Assembly: GCF_000226115.1 (NCBI RefSeq)
Contig: NC_016458.1
Location: 6,606,001 to 6,670,000 of the forward strand
Reading direction: 5' to 3'
From: Thermothielavioides terrestris NRRL 8126
Taxonomy: Eukaryota > Ascomycota > Sordariomycetes > Sordariales > Chaetomiaceae
DNA length: 64,000 nt
In this document: piece by piece, positions 19,001 to 27,452 of the stretch
How positions within the stretch are numbered: position 1 is the stretch's first letter
Layout: every line of letters begins with the position of its first letter
Made by a program: the position numbers and the translations under genes
The notes under the pieces: model-generated
Told to the model about the DNA's origin: nothing
The model's database searches: none
Seen by the model: the letters and a program-made list of their open reading frames with translations, nothing else

Positions 19001-21377
19001 ATCCTGTCTGGGGGGTGCGGAAGTACTCGAGCATCGCGGCCAGAGTTCGGGTGAGGAGCCCACTGGTGGTCTTTACACTCCAGAACCAACACCGGAGCCG
19101 CGCCAGGAACGCCCGGACGGTTTTGGAGGGAGCGGCCCCCCTGCTGATCACGGTGCTAGCAGTGACAGCAGACCGGTGGGAACTGCATCATCGGAGGCCC
19201 CTGATGCAGTTATCGGAGACGCCAGTAGCAGCGTCGCTGGCGGCACAACTAGGAGTGCCAGCCAGGGCAGCACGACGGCAAGTGCTGCCGCAGTCGATAC
19301 TCCTAGCAGTGAAGAGGAGGTCGACCGCCCTGGCGATCAGCCAGAGGCTCCAGACGACTGGGAAGACGCCTCAAACCATGGTTCTCAGCCTGATTCTGGA
19401 ACACCCGCAGCCACGCCAGCGAGGGAGAAGCGCAAGTACGTGCGCAAGGTATACGGACCACCAACTCGTTACTCAAGACGGATCCGTAGACAGTCTCCCG
19501 GCGGCGGTGCAGGCGGAAGCGGCGGTCTGGTGTGCTTCGCAGCCCCCATGTACCATGAGGAGAGCATCGACGTACCAGATCAGCACGCGTGGCATTCGTT
19601 CAGCCACACATTTTTGGATGACCCTGTAATCGCTCTGCAGGAGGGCGACAGCATCCAGCACCGCACATTGCATGCGGTTTTCGCGGCGGCAGTCCGCCAA
19701 CATCGTGACGCGCGTCCTGGGGCAACGCCAAGCAGGCCCCGGGTGCATTTTGACGACCTCGCCAAGCTTCCTAAGCGCTGGAGGGATCTCGCCAACCACC
19801 CTCAAGGGCCCGAGTTCATCAAAGCGGCTGAGGAAGAGATTCGCAATCTCGTCAACAGGAAGACATGGCGCAAGATTCGGCGCGAGACCTTCAAAGGAAG
19901 ACCACTCCCTCTGAAGTGGGTTTTCGTCTACAAGTTCGATCAGAATGGCAACCTCGAGAAGTGCAAGTCTCGCATCTGCGTTCAAGGCGACCTTCAGGAG
20001 CTCACTACTCTGCAAAGCACTTATGCAGCCACACTCGCAGCGCGCTCGTTCCGCACAATGATGGCTATCGCCGCGCAGTTTGATCTTGAGGTCAAGCAGT
20101 TCGACGTAGCGCAGGCGTTCTTGAATGCGGACCTGCCTGAGGGTGTTGTTTGCGAGATGCCTGAGGGGTTCGAAGAGCCTGGATTTCTTGTGGAACTGCA
20201 GAGAGCTCTGTACGGCTTGCGAGAGTCTCCGTTGCTCTGGTACCGAGAGTTCTCCGGCACACTTCGGAAGCTCGGCCTCACAGCTTCGCCTGAGGAGCCA
20301 TGCTTGTTCTTCGATCGCCAACGGCGCGTGCTCGTGCTGTTCTACGTGGACGACTACCTAGTCTTCTACCACAGAGACCACGCGGAGACAGCTCAGAGGA
20401 TCATCGACGCTCTGAAAGCGAAGTACGAAGTGCACGAAAAGGGGGACGTGGCTTGGTTCCTGGGCATCAGGGTGATCCGCGACCGCGCGCAACGCAAGAT
20501 CTGGCTCTGCCTTGACCAGTACATCGAGAAGATTGCGAAGCGCTTCGGTCTCGCGGATCAAATCACCTTTCCAAGCATCCCTCTCCCTGTAATGGAACTC
20601 CGCAAGTTCACTGGCACTGCCACTCGAGCGCAGATCAGGCTGTTCCAGGAGCTTGTTGGATCGCTACTCTACGCCGCGGTCGTACTGCGCGCGGAGGTCG
20701 CGTTCCCGGCATCGTTGCTCTCGCACTTCCTGACGAACCCCTCGGGGACACACATTGATGCTGCAAAGCATGCAATCTCCTACCTGTTTGGCACGCGCTT
20801 CCTCGCTATTCAGTTCGGGGGTGTGCCGCAGGATGCTGCTCCCACGCAAATCTTGCTCATCGCAGGGGACGCGTCGCATGCGGATGATCCTGATACGCGC
20901 AGGTCGTCACAAGGCTATCTCATCTCTCTGTTCGGTGGGCTCGTTCATTGGAAGGCTGCGCGCCAAGATACAGTCACCACCTCGTCTACGGAGGCGGAGC
21001 TCCTCGCTCTGTCCACCGCAGCGCGGGAGACAATGGCGTTCAAGCGTTTCCTCAGCGACCTGCAACTTGAGCTGGGTGTGCCTTGGACTGTGTTCTGTGA
21101 CAACACGCAGACCATCCGGCTCGTGGTGGGAGAGAACGAACGCATCAGCACTCGCCTGCGTCATGTTGACATCCACAACATGTGGCTGCGTCAGGAACAC
21201 GCGAAGGGATCTTTCGAGGTCGCGTACTTGCCAACTGCTGAGATGCCTGCAGATGGGCTTACGAAGGTGTTGACTCGCCAGAAGTTCGAGCACTTCAGGG
21301 AGCTCCTCAACCTGCAGGATGTGCGTCATATGGTGCAGGGAGACGATCAGGGGGACAGGAACGCAAGGCTTGAGTAA
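16008..21377 (+). CDS. Copia Gag-Pol polyprotein, 1789 aa, intact
   Basis: A single uninterrupted frame starts at the first ATG of the leader. Gag occupies roughly residues 1-400, with a non-standard zinc-knuckle-like CPC...H...C cluster near 315-330. The protease active site is FDNCGA near residue 441. The integrase has a zinc-binding HIRSGH...CEVC pair (about 612-645) and catalytic Asp in SWDLFDF (about 674), Asp in DGDTS (about 738) and Glu in GGSERAGK (about 777). A Ser/Pro/Glu-rich linker carries two CTGGGGGGTG motifs in the DNA. Reverse transcriptase follows, with QFDVAQAFLNADLPEG and FYVDDYLVF (about 1446). RNase H has AGDASHADD (about 1620), STEAELLAL and FCDNTQ. The order PR-IN-RT-RH defines Ty1/copia. 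All catalytic residues that I can check are present, so the element may be active. Confidence 0.95.
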   Translation: MTLETEKTVTVAVAALPTLDSPKDWPRWISAVRQEANNLRVWHIIDPDTELATEAEMLGLPVQPTQGAARQAVQDRHLQAWHTALQAWKAADPTTRGEEPQSTNPTEEEIRREFLKLCEAFSKSAIDTAAFRAVNKLREMINVSVSDRYAHTAHDIMEAENVTGTRGFIQTLRKIIAPSNSATFTALAEEYATVLARGSQSGVEPRTWILEYMSVLHRARAANIAAVTDATAVTTFLKTVQRRLDPEWATRMLKDISVTEKLGGKGPTLLDLALSLEAILQAEAVVHPKPGAYPVLPGAQNGQKGSQKRKKNRDCPCKPKTFRHWWFPSECRQLRYALTGESLNGVTLPNDAVNAVRQRFAKERWNDLRVELQKLGWKIQNASSNAKTTSSNSGAGPSFPGALQVHAVIDPAIASELEGARGVFASLEFGPHPLSKCILFDNCGAVNLVNDRALLVPGTFVKTSGETVEAGTTSFPISGRGKWIIKNVLNGARGPNTEDLVIDNVAVVEGFHVNIVSERRLRAQGAWYCGLDCTLRWGTLEKSIVLRQLVEKFNLTFLQYNALSSYSDALRVLPRSFAGLVTLSAAVVKNFGRSRPSKDPLPEREDPAALWHIRSGHLSSEALEHLVLNARGVRIRGPRRLECEVCAQAYAEQVISRRPPSKPSPRPFWRVSWDLFDFPRALDGSNWLLVIKDEYSGKLFATPLIRKTHDSVYDELVRFERWVKRQFGLPICKIRQDGDTSVIGIKGYTAYELWAQEQGIDLEVTPSDTKEPNGGSERAGKELITKSLAMLTGAGLPQNLWPESTVAAAYLHGISPSRARNYRSPNEVLDSWFRHWFRWYQPGLVHSLTADLRPNWGGVYAYGCRAYPLTKEREKGIERRAGKVKPRAHIGYLVGYRASNIYRIWVPKLRKVITTRNVTFDERTFYREGEEQLDAQSVAVARKVVELIELPIEPRDAEAVPFGVTDAHEDPVTVPGSPGHLGGVTEREPEGQAPPHSPSCLGGAEVLEHRGQSSGEEPTGGLYTPEPTPEPRQERPDGFGGSGPPADHGASSDSRPVGTASSEAPDAVIGDASSSVAGGTTRSASQGSTTASAAAVDTPSSEEEVDRPGDQPEAPDDWEDASNHGSQPDSGTPAATPAREKRKYVRKVYGPPTRYSRRIRRQSPGGGAGGSGGLVCFAAPMYHEESIDVPDQHAWHSFSHTFLDDPVIALQEGDSIQHRTLHAVFAAAVRQHRDARPGATPSRPRVHFDDLAKLPKRWRDLANHPQGPEFIKAAEEEIRNLVNRKTWRKIRRETFKGRPLPLKWVFVYKFDQNGNLEKCKSRICVQGDLQELTTLQSTYAATLAARSFRTMMAIAAQFDLEVKQFDVAQAFLNADLPEGVVCEMPEGFEEPGFLVELQRALYGLRESPLLWYREFSGTLRKLGLTASPEEPCLFFDRQRRVLVLFYVDDYLVFYHRDHAETAQRIIDALKAKYEVHEKGDVAWFLGIRVIRDRAQRKIWLCLDQYIEKIAKRFGLADQITFPSIPLPVMELRKFTGTATRAQIRLFQELVGSLLYAAVVLRAEVAFPASLLSHFLTNPSGTHIDAAKHAISYLFGTRFLAIQFGGVPQDAAPTQILLIAGDASHADDPDTRRSSQGYLISLFGGLVHWKAARQDTVTTSSTEAELLALSTAARETMAFKRFLSDLQLELGVPWTVFCDNTQTIRLVVGENERISTRLRHVDIHNMWLRQEHAKGSFEVAYLPTAEMPADGLTKVLTRQKFEHFRELLNLQDVRHMVQGDDQGDRNARLE
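18948..19017 (+). repeat. Duplicated polypurine motif inside pol
   Basis: CTGGGGGGTG occurs at 18948..18957 and 19008..19017. Each is preceded by a CTCTCCA stretch, giving a duplication with a period of about 60 bp in the integrase-RT linker. The same ten bases form the polypurine tract at the 3' LTR. Confidence 0.8.
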
Positions 21378-21464
21378 AAAACAAACTAAACACAGGAGCG
21401 CACGCCGGCGCAAAACAGACTGGGGGGTGCCCGCACCCGCGAAACAACAAACAACAACGCGGAA

Positions 21465-22378
21465 CTACTTGCCACCCTTCTTCTTCTTGGGAGTCATGGC
21501 GGCCAGCACCGCCGCCGCCACACCACGCGCCAGCGCCTCCGGGTCAAAGCCCGGAGCAGCCTCCTCCTCGCTCTCGTCCTCATCCTCGTCCTCCTCCTCG
21601 CTCTCCTCCTTCTTGGCCTTCTTGGCCTTCTTGGACTTCTTGGTGGGCGCGGCCGCCTTTGCCTTGCCCTTGCCCTTGCCCTTGGCGGGCGCGGGCGCGC
21701 GCTCGTCGTCATCGTCGTCGTCATCCTCGGCGTCGGCGTCCTCGCCCTCCATGGCGAGGAGGGCGCGCAGGGTGGCGCGCAGCGTCTTCTGGTCCTACCA
21801 CACACAGTCAGACTAGCTCTTTTCCTTTGTCTTTTCATTTGTACTCACGAGATTGGCCTTGGGCTCCTGGCGCCCCTGCATCAGGGCCAGGAAGTGCTTG
21901 GCGGCGGGGAGCACACTCGCGGGGCTGATTCATCAGTACCGTGCGCCTTGCAACTGTGCTGACAGACTTACATGGAGCGACACTTCTTGCCGCGCGCACA
22001 GCGCGCGCACCGGGCCGCTTTGCCGGGGGCCTCCCGGCACTCCCCAGAGCTCTTGCCGCGCATGGCGGACTTCAGGCAACCCAGGCAGGGCTGCTCTCTC
22101 AGGGCGCCCTCCTCCTCCTCATCCTCCGAAGAGGAGGAGGAGGAGGAGGGGGGCGCCGCACGCTTGGAGGGGGTCTTCGGCGTGGCGGGGGTCCTGCTGC
22201 AAGTGTCAGAGACGCGGATGTACGCGCCGCGCCAGTCGGGCAGATTGTGGTGTGCTCACTTCTTGCTGGCGCCAGCGCCAGCCTTGGTGGGGGTGGCCGG
22301 GAGCGGGGGAGGCTTGTTCTTGGCCGCCTTGGCGGCGCGGGCCTTCTCGAGAGCGGCGAGGCGAGCAGAGGACGGCAT
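21465..22378 (-). CDS. Antisense four-exon accessory gene inside the copia element, 249 aa
   Basis: On the strand opposite to gag-pol, exons read 22378..22260, 22196..21972, 21924..21849 and 21794..21465. Donors are GTGAGC, GTAAGT and GTGAGT. Acceptors are GCAG, TCAG and GTAG, and a branch-like TACTGAT precedes the second acceptor. All phases agree and the total is 750 nt. (A GCAG three bases further in, at 22193, is an alternative first acceptor.) The product starts MPSSARLAALEKARAAKAAK. It has a Ser run and acidic stretch, then a Cys-rich motif (CLGCLKSAMRGKSSGEC, then RCARCARGKKC), a short segment SVLPAAKHFLALMQGRQEP and a long Asp/Glu- and Lys-rich tail ending TPKKKKGGK. I do not recognise a family. 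The Cys motif and basic tail suggest nucleic-acid or chromatin binding, which is inference. Splicing is possible only from a transcript of this strand. Confidence 0.72.
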
Positions 22379-22539
22379 GGTTGTTGTTGTTGATGTTGTT
22401 GTTGTTGCTGATGCTGCTGCTGTTGCTCGCGGTCTGCAGAGGAAGAGTTCGGGAGATGGTTTGAGGCGCACTCACCATGATTAAATACTTCCAGGAGTGC
22501 AGCCATCGACCGGCCTGCGGCACTGCGGTATTGTCTGCA

Positions 22540-22935
22540 TGGCGCGAATGCAACAATGGGTAGCAATGGTGGGCGTGCATTCAAGACGTTGGGCAACAAA
22601 GGCCACAATGGCACACATGCGAATGATCGCAATGCTCAATTGCGCAACCTGCACCCACAATCGAGGCGGCACGATTCAAGATACGCGCCTGAATGGAGGA
22701 TGGGGATGGAACGCGCTGCGCAATTGGGAACTGCGCACAATGCGATCAATGGCGCTCGCAACAATGCCAACGACAGCGCCCCTGAATGTCAACTTTGGCG
22801 CCCCTGGGTCTGACCGCATTCAGCGCAGCACGCAATTCGCCAACGCACGCGCCACAACGCGTACACAATGGCGCGCGGACAACTTGCACAATGGCGGCGG
22901 CTGCGCGCAATGGTGGGATCAATACCGGAGGCCAC
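22540..22935. repeat. CAATG-rich array between the accessory gene and 3' LTR
   Basis: At least seven CAATGG motifs (near 22554, 22565, 22605, 22746, 22865, 22889 and 22908) and many further CAATG or CAATT words are packed into about 400 bp. The stretch lies immediately upstream of the antisense gene and may be its promoter. No long open frame with protein-like composition occurs. Confidence 0.6.
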
Positions 22936-23015
22936 AGTTCAATGCGCCTGGCAGTGCGAGCTCCAGAGTCAGTGCCCAGCATGCGTGTTCCACAGACAGC
23001 CTCCTGAGAGTCTGT

Positions 23016-23025
23016 CTGGGGGGTG
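23016..23025 (+). other. 3' polypurine tract of the copia element
   Basis: CTGGGGGGTG directly abuts the TG of the 3' LTR, where plus-strand DNA synthesis must be primed. Further copies lie at 18948, 19008 and 21420. Confidence 0.75.
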
Positions 23026-23207
23026 TGTCGCGTGCTAGTGCACACGTGACTCTATCTGCCAGGCTCCCTGCGCTCAGGGGGCACATGTCAGCTCTGCCCA
23101 CACATGTATATAGACCTCGGCGCTCCTCCCACCCAGCTTGAGAGGAGCACCTCTCTCAATACACATGCCTCTGCATCCTGCATGGCCCCACTTCGCTGCT
23201 CTTCTCA
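23026..23207 (+). repeat. 3' LTR of the copia element (182 bp)
   Basis: It has the same length and sequence as the 5' LTR on reading both base by base. It is followed directly by the TATTT target duplication. Confidence 0.95.
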
Positions 23208-26200
23208 TATTTTTATACTAGACTAGTTCCCTAGTCTATAGTATAATAATAGGCAATGGCGAAGCAGTATAGTAGCTATCCAACTACTACGACTAAGTAC
23301 CTAGGGTACTGCTAACATTGCTACTAAGGTCTCTACACTTAGGTAGGCTACTCTAGACGAACGCTATAACCTAGACTATTACAACGTAGTCAACTAGGTA
23401 GATCAAGTGGCTTAGCTCTTATAGGATATACCAATTTTAAAGCTAGTTGGCATCCCTCGCTATAGGTGCAAGTGGTTCAAGAGCTAGTTACTCCTCTACT
23501 CGTATATCTAGCATTATCACTTATTGACGAACTCGTTATAGCCAAAGCACTTCTAGTAGCTAGTCAATATCTTAGAAGCGAAGGGGTTTAGGATATACTA
23601 TAGCGTCGTTCTACCGCTAGCAGATCTCACTAGCTTAGACGAAGTCTCTATTATACGGCAACTATTCCTAGAGGTCTAAGAGCTAATATAGTTACTATAA
23701 ACCACGATATATAGGATCTAGGATAATATATAGGTAAAATATAGCTCTTAAAAGGATTTCGACTATATTCTAGGGAAACTGTTGGGCAAGGTTTAGGAGG
23801 ATCTACAATGGGTTTAGGGGTTAGATATTCCTTTGTTTATATCTTAGCAATAAGTAGCAATATACAATTCTCTAGTTAAATGCTAGCTAGCCGCTAGACC
23901 ATACTACCTTACGTCCCTAATATTGCCTTCAACTTCAAGGAACTTCGTAATAATTGATAGCTAGAAGTTAGAGGATTAGTAGCTAGCTAGCTACTAGACT
24001 GTAAGCGAGTTGCTCGATTCCTAGCCGATTAATACGCTTAGAAAGGAGTTTCTACAATGCTAAAATATAGTAAATGTTGCCAATGGTCTAAGTCTTAGCC
24101 CCTCTATAGCCGAACTTTATAGAGTTGATCGAAGTTTCTAAAAGGGGGCTCAACACTATATAAAATCGTAGATAAATAGAAATTTCATTCTAACCCTCGA
24201 GCTTAGCTTTATAGAGAAACTAGAGAAGGAATATAAATATAGAGGAGATGCTAGCTAGCTACTATTCTACTACTAGTCTAGATACTTCGTAGTTAGATAA
24301 TTCTAAAAAATAAACAATGTTTACTCTATATAGTTGATATTGAAACCTTCGATTCTTTAAAAACTATATAGGTATATAGGCCATAGCTTTTTCTACTGCC
24401 CTAGAGCCTTCTACCCACTTCTTCTTCCTTTCCTTTTTCCAACCTTGTAGCTATAGCCATTACTACCTACCTATACGTCTATACTACCGTCGTATAAATT
24501 GATTTGAAGCTATATCTATCGTTACTATCGCTAGGAAGCTAATTAGCTATATTATAGCTTTAATCTATACTTTTTATATACTTTGTAAATCAGTTAAGTC
24601 GAAAAATCGGTCGAAATCGTAGTAGTGGCGGTAGTATTGCGATTAGTAGTGGCTAATTGAGTTATATAGCAACTTCAAATACAACGATATAGAGCTGTAC
24701 AAGGAGAACAACCCCCCCGCCACCGCCAACAACGACGCTCCCACTACTAGCGAGTAGCTAGCTCCTGCTACCCCCCTAGCCCCTGCCACCGACGCTCCCG
24801 CCACCCCCCTAGCCCCTACCGTTAACGCTCTCACCACCCCCGACTAGCAGTAGCAGCGCCTCTAGCTCCACCCTACACGCTTCGCGCCTACTACTACTAC
24901 CACCACTACCACTACCACTACCACCAACAATAATAACAAGGGCGCTACTAGCGAGCAGCTAGCTTCCGCCGCCCTCCCCACCCTGGCCACTACCCCTCCC
25001 GCCGCCCTTGGCTAACAGTAGTAGCGCTTCTATACTTGCCCTATATGTTCTACGCCTACTACTACTACCAACACTAGCACTAGTAGCAAGGACGCTACTA
25101 GTAAGTAGCTAGCCCCCTCTGCCCCCCTAGCCTCCATCGCCCCTAGCTAGTAGTAGCAACGCTCTTACGCCCGCCCTATACGTTCTACGCCTACTACTAC
25201 TACCAACACTAGTACTAATAGTAAGAACGCTACTAGTAAGTAGCTAGCCCCCCTAGCTACCCCTATCCCCGCCTCTGCCCCTGCCCCCGCCCCCCTCGCC
25301 ACCTTCACTAACAAAGGCAAGTCCAAGCTAGTCACGCCTAATAACCCTTAGAAGCGCTTAGCTAGGTCCTTGGGTATAAAGTCTTTAGTAAAGAATGTTA
25401 TTTGGGTATTAGTTAGTAGCTAGCTAACGTTGGATAGGCTAAGAAGAAGAAGGAGGAGCCCGACTATAGTGAGGTATAGGCGGTGCTATATATAGTCTAC
25501 GTTATATATATCTATAATAGGGATATATAGGCTTACTACTTCTAAGAGAGTAAGTACAATATTATATTTTTTAATGTATTAGGTTTATATTCGCTAACTA
25601 GTATATAGATCTAGGTAATATATACTAGGAGTATACTAAGTAGAGCTATACCAAGTCCTATATTTTTATAAGTAACATTAACTAACGAACAACTACTAGT
25701 CTAATGCTAATAAGCTATTAGTAGCTACCCTCTATAATTTAGCTAAAGATTATTAAATAGTATAAGCAAGTCTTCGAAGTCGACGAGGACAAGCCTTTGC
25801 CTATCGACCTTAAAGCGTAGAGTAGACGTTTAGTTACAACTATTTATAAGCTATATAGCTCTATAGCTACCTTATACTTATACTTAACTAACTAGCACTA
25901 AAAGGTATAATATACAAAGAGACCGCTACCACCCTACCCCTAGCTAACGCCGGTATACCTACGCCTAGCGCTCTTGCCACCTCTATAGCTCACCTCTTAC
26001 TCGCTAAGGCTAAGCCTAAGCAAAGCATTAAAGAGAGAGTCGCTCTAGCGGCGAAGCGCTAGGCTATAATTGCTAAGCGGCTAGCTACCGCCACCAAAGA
26101 GTTAGCCTAGCTAGCTCGAAATACTCTAAAGGAGGCTAAGCGATATATTAAAGCCCTAACCTAGTTGCGTAGACACCTTAAAAATATCAAGTAAAATATT

Positions 26201-26640
26201 ATAAATATATTATACTTCTACTTTATAGCTAGTTAATAGTTAATTAGTATAATATAGGGAAATTCAAGGTAGAAAGAGTAGTAAAGATATAGGTAAGGAT
26301 AAGAGTAAGGCGGATATAGATACTTAAGTTCAATTCTTTTATTTTAATACGTTTCCGCCATTGTCTAGTAGCTAGCTAAGCTCTACCTAGATTAAATATA
26401 GTCTTATACTTCCCTAGCCCAGCTATAGCCTCTATATATAACTTATTCTTATATAGTAAGATAGCGGTAGCTCTGAGGTAGGTCATATCACCTACTACGC
26501 GAACTTAACTAATATAGCGCAAACACGGCGATGACCCATAGCTGGCTAGTAGCGGTAAGCGCGCTACTACCTACCCTTAAGCGCGTAGTACCCCGGAATA
26601 TACGCGAGGGCCCCTGCCGGTACTGCTGCAGTACTTCGAG
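23208..26640. repeat. RIP-mutated right part of the large element
   Basis: This is TpA-rich and CpA/TpG-poor like the left part, so it is the other half of the same element interrupted by copia. A less mutated C-rich block lies at about 24700..25340. No intact gene is visible. Confidence 0.8.
24848..25250. repeat. Tandem repeats in a C-rich block of the large element
   Basis: Units of about 130-166 bp begin near 24848, 25014 and 25144. Each contains TACGCCTACTACTACTACCA or a close variant, followed by GCTACTAG(T/C)(A/G)AG(T/C)AGCTAGC. Just upstream, shorter units of about 33 bp with CCCCCCTAGCCCCTGCCACC occur. They may derive from a repetitive, low-complexity part of the former transposon protein. 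Confidence 0.6.
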
Positions 26641-26770
26641 TTGTGGTAGGGGGGTGGAGTTGACAGGGGCCGGAAATTAGTCTTGGCGGGACCTCTTTAA
26701 GGACGACCCGCCAAGGCGTTCAAGCGGTTAGTTCGCCAAGGGTACGGGGGGCGGCGCTAGCCCCCCGCTA

Positions 26771-26822
26771 GTTAGGGTTCGGGTTATAGTTTAGATACGA
26801 ATTATAGTTAGGGTATAGGTTA
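26771..26822 (+). repeat. Telomere-like repeat tract inside MITE copy 3
   Basis: GTTAGGGTTCGGGTTATAGT and the following TTAGATACGAATTATAGTTA then GGGTATAGG align with the tract of copy 2. Some positions have decayed. Confidence 0.65.
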
Positions 26823-27452
26823 TCTCGGTTTTCTTTTTTTTTCGATTTGGTTGAGGTTTCGTGAAGTTGTATGAAGTTGTTGCGACGAGTCTTTGCGGTT
26901 GTTCGTTGTTGATGTTGCTCGAAGTCGTCGCGGCCCCGCTCACCCTGTAGCGATTGTAAATACTTGTAAGCAGCAGTCTCCGAAATTAGTCTTGGCGGGA
27001 CCTCTTTAACGACGACCCTGGAAGGCCCCCCCCTGGGCAAAAGCGGGTTTTTGCTCCTTTCGCTCCACCAACAATTCCACTCTCCCTCCGTCTTGGGCTT
27101 CAGGACGTTCTCTCCTTTTCTTCCCGTCGCTCGTTACTCGCGCTGTTTCGTTTTCGACCTTGACCCGCGGTTTGCGAGCTGTCACGACATTCGTTTGTTA
27201 TCTGTACATACCTTACATATCGCACCATACCGTTCGCTGCTCGAGTAACCCGCTGAGCGCTCGAAACCGGACTTATCCACCGCTCGCCGATATCGTGATG
27301 TGCTGAGGCCATACGGCCTGGAGGAAGTGGGAAGCTTCAGGTGGTTCTGTCAGGGGTCCGCCTTTGCATCTCCGGCACGGGCCTAGACTCCGAGCCCAAC
27401 TACCCGACGACATTCACTTCATTCACTCGAGTATCCAAGAGCCGTTGAAAGC

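Larger units (their letters stand above)
15649..23207 (+). mobile_element. Ty1/copia LTR retrotransposon, intact, TSD TATTT
   Basis: This 7,559-bp element has 182-bp LTRs at both ends. It contains one intact Gag-Pol frame in copia order (protease, integrase, reverse transcriptase, RNase H). A half-tRNA-type primer binding site abuts the 5' LTR, a polypurine tract abuts the 3' LTR, and TATTT is duplicated at 15644..15648 and 23208..23212. The LTRs read as identical, which implies recent insertion. The element shows no RIP although the DNA on both sides is saturated with it. Between pol and the 3' LTR are about 1.6 kb holding an antisense spliced gene. Confidence 0.96.
12939..26708. mobile_element. 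Large MULE-like DNA transposon, RIP-degraded, TSD CGCCAAGG
   Basis: The left end is GCTAGATCTTAAAGAGGTCC, continuing CGCCAAGACCAATTTCC. The right end, on the minus strand, is GGTCGTCCTTAAAGAGGTCC, continuing CGCCAAGACTAATTTCC. These ends match the MITE termini but differ at position 8 (C for G) and end in TTTCC, not TTTCGG. The 8-bp repeat CGCCAAGG flanks it exactly (12931..12938 and 26709..26716) inside MITE copy 3. Present length is 13,770 bp. Removing the copia insert and its duplicated TATTT leaves about 6.2 kb, a reasonable size for an autonomous DNA transposon. The interior is TpA-rich with very few CpA or TpG, and a transposase-like frame can be read only by ignoring TAG/TAA stops. Assignment to MULE rests on that frame and on TSD length; a hAT-type or KDZ-type element with 8-bp TSD is the alternative. 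Confidence 0.85.
12828..27017. mobile_element. MITE copy 3 (outer shell), split by a 13.8-kb insertion; TSD CTGGAAGG
   Basis: The left part is 12828..12938 (starting GGTAGACGTTAAAGAGGTCC) and the right part is 26717..27017 (ending, on the minus strand, GGTCGTCGTTAAAGAGGTCC). The 8-bp direct repeat CTGGAAGG flanks the whole at 12820..12827 and 27018..27025, 14 kb apart. Joined, the two parts give a MITE of about 412 bp, close to the 404 bp of copy 2. The right part includes the telomere-like tract at 26771..26822. The MITE was in place before the large element entered it. Its left TSD starts only 3 bp after the right TSD of copy 2. Confidence 0.93.

Noticed and set aside
22099..22632. 177-codon minus-strand frame overlapping the antisense gene
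   Set aside because: It is a different frame with Pro/Arg-rich shadow composition. The spliced model explains the strand better, with four agreeing exons.
24643..24837. 64-codon minus-strand frame with repeated GARGVAGAS units
   Set aside because: The repeat is in the DNA (C-rich 33-bp units) and the frame is short and bounded by RIP-mutated sequence. It is not a gene.
12939..26708. A Starship-type giant mobile element
   Set aside because: No tyrosine-recombinase captain could be recognised, and terminal inverted repeats with 8-bp duplications indicate a DDE-type DNA transposon enlarged by a nested copia.
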